NCBI RefSeq assembly: GCF_003268275.1
Contig: NZ_QLYR01000012.1
Span: 1 to 64,000 of the forward strand
Direction: 5' to 3'
DNA: 64,000 nucleotides
Source: Hydrogeniiclostridium mannosilyticum
Lineage (GTDB): Bacteria > Bacillota > Clostridia > Oscillospirales > Acutalibacteraceae
In this document: positions 17,809 through 25,912 of the stretch, in pieces
How positions within the stretch are numbered: the stretch's first letter is position 1
How the letters are laid out: every line of letters starts with the position of its first letter
Translations under genes and position numbers: made by a program
Notes under the pieces: generated by a model
Seen by the model: only the letters and a program-made list of their open reading frames with translations
Told to the model about the DNA's origin: nothing
Databases searched by the model: none

Positions 17809-19299
17809 TTATTTCAGCTGAATATTCTCCGTAAAGGCACCGTCCTGAATATTCGCCGTTTCCCACGCCTTAATTGCCTTGCCGTTTAAAAAAAGGCCCT
17901 CAATGGTAATATTCCGGGATTTATGCTGCTCATCAAAGCCACTGAATAATGAAGGCGGCATTTGCGAGGCCGTTACCTGAATATCTTGAAAATGTATGTC
18001 ATGATTTTGGCCGCGCCGGATGGCATCCGCGGAATATTCCGCGTGATAAAATACACTGGCACTCATTAAAAACGGCAGATACCCATCCCCCGGTTTATCC
18101 TGATAGCTTTGATCCTCCGCGGTCTGGAGGACGGGTGTAGGATTGTCGCCATCACATTCTACCCGGATGTCCTTGTAATAAATATCATGAATATCGGCGT
18201 AATCAACATTCTGAATATCCAAAGCCTTATGAGTCGCATGAATGACGTCACAATTCTGGAAGGTAACATTGCAGATTTCCTCTGCACGTGTTTCCGCCCC
18301 GATTTCCAATGCAATTCCCCAGTCGCACCACAGGACACAATCCTCTACCAAGACCTGTTCAAAGCGGGATTGCCTTTTTGAAAGTACCTCAAGCGCATCT
18401 TCATCTTGTGTATAGTCAAATCCCTTTACACAAATACAATCATCAAAAGTACGCACAAAGCAATGACGGATGGCAATATCGTAGCAATTATGCATGTCGA
18501 TTCCATCACTGTTGTAGCGCCAGTTACCGACGATTTTAACATCGACAATCCGGAGCCCTTCGCAACAGACCGGACGGATATTATACACCTGTGAATCCCG
18601 TATGGTAATTCCATCAATCAGAACATCCTTGCAATATTCAAGCTGTACAGTATGGGTACGAACCGCATTATCAACGGCATAATCCCGGTTAGCAGGCTCC
18701 ACCTCAAATAATATAGTTTCTTTGTTTTCACTGCAGTCCAAAATCCCTCTCCCCAAAATCCGGATATGGTCCGCATGCCGTGCATAGACTCTGCTATGAA
18801 CAACCGCTCCCTCTGCGATATACAGCGTTTGATTGGTTTTCAGTTCAATAAGTCCTGGCCGGTGAACACCGGGGCCAAAATATAGGATGTCCGGTGCGGC
18901 CTGTGACACGAAATAATCTCTCGGCTCCTCGGCAAACAAATGGACAACCTGACGGCAGCTACCCAAATCTACGGTATAAAAGCCAGGGCCATCTAAGTGA
19001 AACGACACTTTATTTCCCTGCAATTTCGCGGAAACTTTTTTGGACAGCGGGCGGACTACCGCCTGCTGAAGCAGGTTCTCGCCTGTAAGCGTAACGTCAA
19101 CAGGCCCGTCAATGGTAAAGGATGCAAAAGCAATCAGCTCACTTTGCTCAATCGGCCGCTGATGTCCAGGCCAACGCCGATTGAATGGAATCGCCGAAAC
19201 ACGCGCTTCATGCAGTGGAATTTTTACCCCCTCTACCTCTAGCATATATTCCTTTCGCTCCTCTTCACCCACCGGAAACGGAACAAATGATACAGCCAT
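17809..19299 (-). CDS. GH28-like parallel beta-helix protein
   Basis: A 496-residue protein with an N-terminal beta domain (about 1-125) and a right-handed beta-helix. YNSDGIDMHNC at about 262-272 and FDDCICVKG at about 286-294 match the NTDG and DD active-site blocks of polygalacturonases. The next GH28 block (G-H-G) reads CDWGIALEIGAE, so the His is missing. No signal peptide is present, implying action on imported oligosaccharides. The ATG at 19299 has GGGAGGAG upstream; a TTG one codon earlier is also open. Family call good, substrate unknown. Confidence 0.78.
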   Translation of the reverse strand: MAVSFVPFPVGEEERKEYMLEVEGVKIPLHEARVSAIPFNRRWPGHQRPIEQSELIAFASFTIDGPVDVTLTGENLLQQAVVRPLSKKVSAKLQGNKVSFHLDGPGFYTVDLGSCRQVVHLFAEEPRDYFVSQAAPDILYFGPGVHRPGLIELKTNQTLYIAEGAVVHSRVYARHADHIRILGRGILDCSENKETILFEVEPANRDYAVDNAVRTHTVQLEYCKDVLIDGITIRDSQVYNIRPVCCEGLRIVDVKIVGNWRYNSDGIDMHNCYDIAIRHCFVRTFDDCICVKGFDYTQDEDALEVLSKRQSRFEQVLVEDCVLWCDWGIALEIGAETRAEEICNVTFQNCDVIHATHKALDIQNVDYADIHDIYYKDIRVECDGDNPTPVLQTAEDQSYQDKPGDGYLPFLMSASVFYHAEYSADAIRRGQNHDIHFQDIQVTASQMPPSLFSGFDEQHKSRNITIEGLFLNGKAIKAWETANIQDGAFTENIQLK

Positions 19300-19405
19300 C
19301 AATTAACTCCTCCCAAAACATCTATTTATGTACGGCTGTATTTTATCCCATTTCCCAACAAATTACAACACCCTCAATAGGTTCATTTCAGATTTAAAAA
19401 TGTCC

Positions 19406-19434
19406 TGTACAATCCAGATGAAATTTGTTATAAT
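19406..19434 (+). promoter_or_regulatory. Promoter of the secreted GH25 gene
   Basis: TGTACA (19406-19411), a 17-bp spacer, then TATAAT (19429-19434). It lies 48 bp before the ATG, which has AAGGAGA as ribosome site. Confidence 0.6.
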
Positions 19435-19482
19435 GAAAGATAAACTACTGTATGATTATCAATCTGTAAAGGAGAGCTTGAT

Positions 19483-21144
19483 ATGGGAAGAAAAATGCTG
19501 TCAATCCGAGCCATAAAGGCGGTCGCCGGATGTTTAGCCGGTATTCTGCTCACGCTTCCAATGGCGGGCTTGAGCAGCTTGAGCTCATCTGCGGAAGAAA
19601 CCTTTTCCACCGTTTTTTCCGGCGTCGTTTTATCCCATGAAAGCTCAGCGCCTTCCAGTACCCCTTCTTCCTCTGACGCGAGCTCCGATATTGCCTCCGC
19701 TGAAAGTGTTTTGTCTACTTCAGAGGCCTCTTCTGCGCCGGCAGAAAACGACTATAAAAAAATTGAAATAAAATCCGAAACCCAGGTGGCCGGAAAAAAC
19801 AGCGCCACAGCACAAAAAGAAGACCCCATGAACCATAAAAACAATATGGGCTCCGGCGGCGTCAACGATGATTCCAACCGGCAGCCTGAGGGTTCGTCCC
19901 CTTCTTCAGGCTCATCCTCTTCTTCTTCCTCTTCCGTTCCCCTGCCGCCGTCTCCTTCAGAGGAAGAAGACGGCACGCTCTCCCCGCTCCCTCCACAGGA
20001 AATTATAAGCACCAGGCTGGTGTATGGCATCGATATTTCCTATTATAACCGGGTGACAAACTGGAAGGCCGTCAAAGATTCCGGCATCGAATTTGTTATG
20101 ATCCGTGTGGGCTACCGTGGATACGGCACCGGGGTGCTTGTTCTGGACGACCAGTTCGAAAACAACATCAAAGGTGCAAAAGCCGCCGGCTTAAAAGTAG
20201 GCGCTTACTTTTTTTCACAGGCGCTAAATGAAGCGGAGGCCCGGGAAGAGGCCGCCTTTATGCTGAAATACCTGAGCAAGTACAGCCTTGATTTTCCCGT
20301 GGCCTATGATATGGAAAATTTTGACCCCAACTACCGAACCTATTCCCTGAATGGCAACCGGACGCAAATCACAAATAATGCCATCGCTTTTTGCGAGGTG
20401 GTTAAAAACGCGGGCTACACCCCTATGGTTTACTACGGCAGCGGCAACCTTAACAATTTTGATACTAATCTGCTGAGCAGCCGTTATAAAATTTGGTTTG
20501 CGCGGTACCCCAGCTACTGGGACGAAAACACAAAGCTCAATTACAACGGCCATTATGACATCTGGCAATACACCTCTGAAGGCTCCGTCCCCGGTATAGC
20601 CGGAAACGTAGATAAAAATGTGATGTATGTTGACACGGTTACTTACCGTTATTACCTAACCTATCACGCCAACGGCGGCGTCAACGCGCCCGTGCATTCA
20701 ACTGCCTATGATAAGGGCGCCTCCGTGTCTGTCGCAGGGCCCGGTTCTATGAGCCGCGAAGGCTACACCTTTACCGGGTGGAATACAAAGCCGGATGGCA
20801 GCGGGACAAAATATGCCGCCGGTTCAACCTACACCAACATTACCGGCAGCGTCATTTTATATGCCCAATGGCAAAAATTAGAGCAGGTTGGCATTCTGTA
20901 TGATGCTAACGGGGGCCAAAATGCCCCTGTCGACGCCAAACACTATTATGCCGGCGGCAGCGTGCCGGTGCTCGATGCCGGCAATATGAACCGGGAGGGC
21001 TATGTTTTTACCGGATGGAACACAAAGCCGGATGGCAGCGGATCCTCTTATGCGCCGGGCAGCAATATTCAAGGTATGAAAACTTCCCTTACGCTCTATG
21101 CTCAATGGAAGAAGATGGCTTCTTCCGGCGGGCAGCCCGAATGA
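19483..21144 (+). CDS. Secreted GH25 muramidase with two InlB-type B repeats
   Basis: A 553-residue surface or secreted enzyme. A signal peptide (about 1-38, ending near SSLSSSAEE) is followed by a Ser/Pro-rich low-complexity linker to about 180. The GH25 domain runs about 185-385 (YGIDISYYN, FVMIRVGYRG, FPVAYDMENF with the catalytic acidic pair, DIWQYTSEG). Two tandem InlB B-repeat (Flg_new) domains of about 75 residues follow (YHANGGVNAPVHS..., YDANGGQNAPVDA...), each with GYTFTGWNTKPDGSG-like cores. No LPXTG or membrane anchor is seen. The enzyme cuts peptidoglycan glycan strands; the repeats probably mediate surface interaction. Confidence 0.92.
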   Translation: MGRKMLSIRAIKAVAGCLAGILLTLPMAGLSSLSSSAEETFSTVFSGVVLSHESSAPSSTPSSSDASSDIASAESVLSTSEASSAPAENDYKKIEIKSETQVAGKNSATAQKEDPMNHKNNMGSGGVNDDSNRQPEGSSPSSGSSSSSSSSVPLPPSPSEEEDGTLSPLPPQEIISTRLVYGIDISYYNRVTNWKAVKDSGIEFVMIRVGYRGYGTGVLVLDDQFENNIKGAKAAGLKVGAYFFSQALNEAEAREEAAFMLKYLSKYSLDFPVAYDMENFDPNYRTYSLNGNRTQITNNAIAFCEVVKNAGYTPMVYYGSGNLNNFDTNLLSSRYKIWFARYPSYWDENTKLNYNGHYDIWQYTSEGSVPGIAGNVDKNVMYVDTVTYRYYLTYHANGGVNAPVHSTAYDKGASVSVAGPGSMSREGYTFTGWNTKPDGSGTKYAAGSTYTNITGSVILYAQWQKLEQVGILYDANGGQNAPVDAKHYYAGGSVPVLDAGNMNREGYVFTGWNTKPDGSGSSYAPGSNIQGMKTSLTLYAQWKKMASSGGQPE

Positions 21145-21268
21145 GGCCGCACAAACAGCCCGTGGAGCAGCAACACGCTGAACTGCTGTAAAATCGGCTG
21201 CCCTCGGTTGGTTTTGAATGCATACTTCGCACGATTTGTAATGCGGCAAAGAATACTATAAAATTTAG

Positions 21269-21309
21269 AAAAGGGATATTCCAATCGTATGGATGGAATA
21301 TCCCTTTTT
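21269..21309 (+). terminator. Terminator behind the secreted GH25 gene
   Basis: A perfect 15-bp stem (AAAAGGGATATTCCA with TGGAATATCCCTTTT) around a 10-base loop, followed by T-rich sequence. It lies about 125 bp past the stop codon. Confidence 0.85.
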
Positions 21310-21855
21310 CTAATTTGTTCGGCATGCCTGCCGGCCATGCTTTGTGTTACATAGCATATCGGGAATTGGTAACCGAATGGAACCGTTCGAAAAAGAATAA
21401 AAATACCACCCTGTTTATGTTGAAAAGCTATGTAATATATATTAGCCTGCACCCTTAACGATATTGCCGCATTCATAAAAGAAATTCCAACCGATAAAAG
21501 CATAGAATAGCTTCACAATCAGCTAGGATTAAATCTCGCCCTTTCTTTTCAAATATTATTATGGCCGTGAAACAAGCCGGCAAGCAATAAACAGGCGGTA
21601 TGCTGCCTTCTCTGGGAGCATACCGCCTGTTTTGTTGTCTGATGTTTCCAGCACACGGCTTTACAAATCAAAGCGTGGTGCGTATGCAACTACCGGCATT
21701 GTTGTAACAATATTGCCGTCATATGGAATTTAGAGCGGCAAAAAAGGATTTGCAGCCATGTGACAGGGGGCTAACCGCATTTCTCGGCGCTTTCCCCTAA
21801 TTGACCTCCCGCAAACCGGGCAGCGTTTTCAATAGCAGCGCATGAAATATATCGT
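21310..21855. other. Non-coding gap
   Basis: Apart from the hairpin at 21590-21632, I see no gene, RNA gene or repeat here. Short reading frames lack ribosome sites and recognisable products. Confidence 0.5.
21590..21632. terminator. Strong hairpin in the gap before the P-type ATPase gene
   Basis: AACAGGCGGTATGCT and AGCATACCGCCTGTT form a perfect 15-bp stem with a 12-base loop, followed by TTTGTTG on the plus strand. It may terminate the minus-strand ATPase transcript, whose stop lies about 220 bp away. Confidence 0.55.
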
Positions 21856-24537
21856 TCATTTTAACCGTTGACCAAAGCGGCTGGGTTTATTATAAATCCA
21901 CCTCACAAGTTTTACAATTTCTACTTGAATAATAGAAAGCAAGGCTAATCCAAGCGTAATTAGCCATTGCACACCATTTAGCCGGGTAAGTTGAAAGGCC
22001 CCCCTCAAAGCTGGGACAAACAAAATGCACGCCATTAACAGGGCTGAAGCCACAAAAGAAATAATAAGCCACGGGTTTACTCCTTCAGCCCGTACCCAAA
22101 CAGGTTCCGTATTAGAACGCTGATTGAAAGCGCGCAGCATTTGTGAGAACGCAAGCACGCAGAACGCCATCGTCTGTCCTGCCGCATGCCCTCCTGACTC
22201 TGCGCCTATCCAGTATGCGCAGGCTGTCATAGCCGCCACAAAAACACCTTGTACAACAACACGCTGTATCAGAGCTTTTTCAAATAAAGTGCCCGATTTT
22301 ACCGGCTGATGCTTCATCACGTTTTTTCCGGCCGGGTCAACCCCCAGTGCCAGTGCAGGCAACGTAGCCGTAGCGAGGTTTACCCACAAAATGTGAACCG
22401 CCAGCAGCGGCGCCTCCCAGTTGAACAGTGTGGCTACAAACAACGTTAAAATCTCCGCAATATTGCCTACCAGAAGAAACTGTATGACCTTTTGGATATT
22501 TCGGTAAACGCGGCGGCCCTCTTTGATGGCATAAGCAATCGTGGTAAAGCTATCGTCTAATAAAATCATGTCCGATGCGTCTTTTGCTACGTCCGTTCCG
22601 GCAACACCCATAGCTACGCCAATATCCGCCGCCTTTAATGCAGGGGAATCATTTACACCGTCACCGGTCATAGCGGTAACCTCGCCAGCACGCTTCAGGC
22701 TTTGGATAATTCTTAGCTTGTCGGCCGGTGATACACGGGCAAAAACAGTAATGCTCTTAACGGCCTTGTCGAGTTCATTATCCCTCATACCATCAAGTTC
22801 GTCGCCGGAAATTACAGTGTCGCCATCTTGGTAGATTTCCAGTTCTTTTGCAATGGCAAGCGCCGTTATTTTATGGTCGCCGGTAATCATAACCGTGCGG
22901 ATGCCAGCCCGGCGGCAAGTGCGTACAGCTTCGGCTACTTCCCGGCGCGGTGGGTCTATCATGCCTGCTACACCGATAAAGGTTAGGCCAAGCTCTACAT
23001 TTTCATCATCTTCTACCGGAAGAGCCGCCAAGGAGCGCATGGCAAACCCGAGTACGCGCAACGCGCTTTCCGACATGGAAAGACAAAGACCTGCAATATG
23101 GCTTTTGTCAGATTCCGTAATAGGCCGCACCCCGTTTGGGGTCAAAATATGTGTACAAAGCGGAAGCATTTCATCTACCGCACCCTTTGTATAGGCAGTC
23201 AGGCAATTGCCGATTCGGTGAACCGTTGTCATGCGTTTTCTGTCTGAATCGAATGGTTGTTCAAATAAACGGGGGTGTTCATCTTCCAAGCGTTCATGGT
23301 CAATGCCAAATGCCTGCGCCATATAAATCAGCGCGCCCTCTGTAGGGTCGCCAATTACTTCTCCCTTCCTGTCCGGGTCAAGGCTTGCATCATTACAAAG
23401 AGCGGCGGCATAAACTAGTTCTTGATATACACTCGAGCGCTCCTGCACGGCCTCCTCAACCGAAATGCTTTTCCCGGCTTCAAAACCGCCGTTGACTGCA
23501 ATATGGGTCACGGTCATTTTGTTCAGTGTAAGAGTACCGGTTTTATCGGAACAAATAACCGTGGCGCTCCCCAGGGTTTCTACAGCAGGCAGTTTTCGGA
23601 TCAATGCATTTTTCTTTGCCATACGTTGCACGCCTAACGCCATCACAATTGTAGCTGTTGCAGGCAACCCTTCCGGGATAATGGAAATTGCCAGAGAAAT
23701 CGCAACAAGAAGCTGCGGGATAAGGGGGCGCTGGTATAATGCGCCAATTGCAAAAATCAAAACACAAACAATGAGCCCTATTCCTGTAAGGGTTTTGCCA
23801 ACCGCATCCAGCTTCCGTTTAAGCGGAGTATCCATATCGTCTTGATTATCCAGCATACCGGCAATATTTCCCACCTCTGTGTTCATGCCGGTTGCAACCA
23901 CAACGCCTGCCGCACGGCCATAAGTTACAATAGCGGAGGTATATGCCATATTGCAGCGGTCACCAAGCGCACAATCCTCTGGTAAAATAGCCGCCGCTTC
24001 CTTTTCCGACGGAACAGATTCACCCGTTAAGGAAGCCTCCTGTACCTTTAAATTTGCAGACTCAATTAACCGCAAATCAGCCGGAACCATATCCCCATCA
24101 CTCAGCATTACAATATCGCCTGTGACCAACTCTCTGGCCGGGATGATGCTTTCCTCACCCTGACGCAGTACGCGGGCCGTGGGGGCGCTCATATTGCGCA
24201 GAGCCTCCAGTGAAGATTGTGCTTTTTTCTCCTGTACAATACCGATAATCGCGTTAACAATAACGATAATAAAAATTACCGCCGCTTCCGTCCATTCCTG
24301 CAAAACAGCAGAAAATACAGCCGCCCCTATTAGAATGAGTACCATCGGGTCAACAATCTGTGCTTTCAGCATTTGCAAAACCGTCTTCGGCGGTTTGGCG
24401 CGCAGTTCATTGCGCCCGTTCTTTCTAAGCCTTTCAAGCGCCTCGGCATCGCTCAATCCATCCTCAGAGGTCTGTAAAATATTATAAACCTCTGTAAGTT
24501 GCTGAGCGTACCAAGGCCTTTGTTTGTGATTATCCAT
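21856..24537 (-). CDS. P2A-type cation-transporting ATPase (calcium-ATPase-like)
   Basis: An 893-residue P-type ATPase. It has the N-terminal cation-ATPase domain, TGES in the actuator domain (EASLTGESVPSEKEA), PEGLP in membrane helix 4 (SIIPEGLPATATIVMALGVQRM), the phosphorylation motif CSDKTGTLT (Asp331), the nucleotide-site KGA (AYTKGAVDEM), the hinge TGDGVNDSPALKAADIG, and a C-terminal group of membrane helices. The helix 4 and helix 6 (NLATATLPALALGVD) patterns fit SERCA/PMCA-like Ca2+ exporters. The frame is open to 24618, but the ATG at 24537 (MDNHKQRPW) is preferred, with AGAAAGGAG upstream. Confidence 0.92.
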   Translation of the reverse strand: MDNHKQRPWYAQQLTEVYNILQTSEDGLSDAEALERLRKNGRNELRAKPPKTVLQMLKAQIVDPMVLILIGAAVFSAVLQEWTEAAVIFIIVIVNAIIGIVQEKKAQSSLEALRNMSAPTARVLRQGEESIIPARELVTGDIVMLSDGDMVPADLRLIESANLKVQEASLTGESVPSEKEAAAILPEDCALGDRCNMAYTSAIVTYGRAAGVVVATGMNTEVGNIAGMLDNQDDMDTPLKRKLDAVGKTLTGIGLIVCVLIFAIGALYQRPLIPQLLVAISLAISIIPEGLPATATIVMALGVQRMAKKNALIRKLPAVETLGSATVICSDKTGTLTLNKMTVTHIAVNGGFEAGKSISVEEAVQERSSVYQELVYAAALCNDASLDPDRKGEVIGDPTEGALIYMAQAFGIDHERLEDEHPRLFEQPFDSDRKRMTTVHRIGNCLTAYTKGAVDEMLPLCTHILTPNGVRPITESDKSHIAGLCLSMSESALRVLGFAMRSLAALPVEDDENVELGLTFIGVAGMIDPPRREVAEAVRTCRRAGIRTVMITGDHKITALAIAKELEIYQDGDTVISGDELDGMRDNELDKAVKSITVFARVSPADKLRIIQSLKRAGEVTAMTGDGVNDSPALKAADIGVAMGVAGTDVAKDASDMILLDDSFTTIAYAIKEGRRVYRNIQKVIQFLLVGNIAEILTLFVATLFNWEAPLLAVHILWVNLATATLPALALGVDPAGKNVMKHQPVKSGTLFEKALIQRVVVQGVFVAAMTACAYWIGAESGGHAAGQTMAFCVLAFSQMLRAFNQRSNTEPVWVRAEGVNPWLIISFVASALLMACILFVPALRGAFQLTRLNGVQWLITLGLALLSIIQVEIVKLVRWIYNKPSRFGQRLK

Positions 24538-24618
24538 ATCGGATAAACCACTCCTTTCTAAATTAAAAAATAATATATTCCGACCGCCTTTCAGCGGTAG
24601 CCGGCAAAAGAGAAACAT

Positions 24619-24661
24619 AAAAAGACATAGCCCGCTGTCTAATGGTTAGACGCAGGTTATG
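24619..24661 (-). terminator. Terminator between the small gene and the ATPase gene
   Basis: On the minus strand CATAACCTGC then GTCTAA, loop CCA, TTAGAC and AGCGGGCTATG form a stem with minor bulges, followed by TCTTTTT. It lies 20 bp past the stop of the 50-residue reading frame. Confidence 0.6.
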
Positions 24662-24680
24662 CCTCCTATATAAAACGTAT

Positions 24681-24833
24681 TCAATAATTTACGGTAAGTG
24701 TTACTTCGGTCAGCGTCGCTACTGTCGGCGTCGTCCACGATTTAGGTTCAATCTCCTTTTTCAAATGTATTTGTGGATGATTATACGGGATAGCCATCCA
24801 TCTGTCAATAGTTTTCTTAAAAATGATGCACAC
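24681..24833 (-). CDS. Possible 50-residue peptide, unknown
   Basis: A GTG-started frame (MCIIFKKTIDRWMAIP...) of 50 residues ending KSWTTPTVATLTEVTLTVNY. Support comes from a perfect GGAGG 7 nt before the GTG and a terminator just past the stop. The Lys-Ser-Trp-Thr-Thr-Pro tail with alternating Thr is striking but I do not recognise it. It could be a small peptide gene or the surviving tail of a broken gene. No processing enzymes lie beside it. Confidence 0.35.
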   Translation of the reverse strand: MCIIFKKTIDRWMAIPYNHPQIHLKKEIEPKSWTTPTVATLTEVTLTVNY

Positions 24834-24869
24834 TGCATTTCCTCCGGGTATTGATTCTCTCATAGATGT

Positions 24870-24889
24870 GGGCGGGCATATTCCCGCCC
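24870..24889. repeat. GC-rich palindrome, dispersed-repeat type
   Basis: GGGCGGG, loop CATATT, CCCGCCC: a perfect 7-bp inverted repeat upstream of the small gene. It resembles short GC-rich intergenic palindromes scattered through some clostridial genomes. Only one copy is seen in this window. Confidence 0.35.
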
Positions 24890-25143
24890 CTATAATTTAT
24901 ACGCCCTTTGGTGCACATAGATTCCGGAATATGACCTATATTTCTTTCGGTGTGCCGCTATTCCCTTTCAGTGTCTTCTCAGCTGCCGTTTGTCAAAGCC
25001 AAAGCGCCATGCATATAGGGCTTTTTTAGTTAGCAGGCGGTTTATTTAATTTTCAGCGGGCCGCCTCTTCCCCAGTCTATTGCCGGAACTATTTTCTCTC
25101 GTCGATAACTTGCGGCAGCCTCTCAAAATAGTACGAAACCCTC

Positions 25144-25190
25144 TTGACAGGATGAACGGGTTGGTGTAATATAACATCGTTATATTACAC
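25144..25190 (+). promoter_or_regulatory. tetR promoter covered by a perfect palindromic operator
   Basis: A consensus -35 TTGACA (25144-25149), 17-bp spacer and TAATAT -10 (25167-25172). Over the -10 lies a perfect inverted repeat: GTGTAATATAAC (25164-25175), spacer ATC, GTTATATTACAC (25179-25190). This is the expected form of a TetR-family autoregulatory operator; binding would block RNA polymerase. Confidence 0.8.
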
Positions 25191-25208
25191 TGTTATATGG
25201 AGGCTGCT

Positions 25209-25825
25209 ATGCAGGAAGATTCACCGGGCACACTGGAGAAAATTGAACAGGCAGCATTGGAAGAGTTTTCTGAAAAAGGTTTTCTCGGGGCTTCTCTGCG
25301 GCAGATTGTAAAGCAAGCCGGTGTGACCACCGGCGCCTTTTACGGCTATTTTTCCAGCAAGGAGGCCCTGTTTGCCGCTATCGTAAACCGCACGCACGCG
25401 CTTTAATGGGCCGGTTTATGAAAGCACAGCGTTCTTTTGCCGAGCTGCCTGCAAATGAAAAGCCGGAGCATGTAGCGGTGGAATCGGGCTCCTATCTTCA
25501 TTGGATGGTTGAGTACATCTGCCATCATCGGGCGCCAGTAAAACTGCTGTTGTGTCGGGCAGAAGGCACCGGTTATGAAAATTTTATTCACGACATGGTA
25601 GAGGTCGAGGTAGAGTCCACACTGCAATACATACAGGTGCTTCGCTGCCTGGGACGAAGCGTACCGGAGCTGGACCGTCAATTGTGCCACATTCTTGCCA
25701 GCGGGATGTTTAATGCCATCTTTGAAGTGGTCATCCATAACCTGCCCTACGAGCAGGCGATGCGTTATGTAAACCAGCTGCGAGATTTTTATACCGCTGG
25801 CTGGTTAAAACTGATGACCCCGTGA
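25209..25825 (+). pseudogene. TetR-family regulator, frame broken at codon 66
   Basis: Two adjacent frames together make a normal TetR repressor of about 205 residues. The first (25209-25406) holds the helix-turn-helix (ALEEFSEKGFLGASLRQIVKQAGVTTGAFYGYFSSKEALF in parts) and stops at TAA. The second (25406-25825, MGRFMKAQRSFAELP...) holds the ligand-binding domain, with the first frame's codons continuing naturally if one base is restored before the TAA (…HA-ALMGRFM). Stop and start overlap as TAATG, so reinitiation could still make two pieces. The start at 25209 is chosen because GGAGG lies 5 nt before it. It is encoded just before the ABC exporter it presumably controls. Confidence 0.8.
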
Positions 25826-25869
25826 TTCATATGGAGCTAAGGAGGACGAGGTTCTTGTTTTTTTGATTG

Positions 25870-25891
25870 TTAGTTAGTTCAAGCTAACTAA
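25870..25891. promoter_or_regulatory. Inverted repeat before the ABC exporter genes
   Basis: TTAGTTAG, spacer TTCAAG, CTAACTAA: a perfect 8+8 inverted repeat ending 21 bp before the first ABC gene. It differs in sequence from the tetR palindrome. It may be a second regulator site or the stem of a leader RNA; its function is not shown. Confidence 0.45.
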
Positions 25892-25912
25892 ATATATAAG
25901 GAGGTTCCTGCA

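Noticed and set aside
25395-25410. Programmed ribosomal frameshift joining the two TetR halves
   Set aside because: There is no slippery heptamer or following RNA structure at the junction; simple base loss or a sequencing error is more likely.
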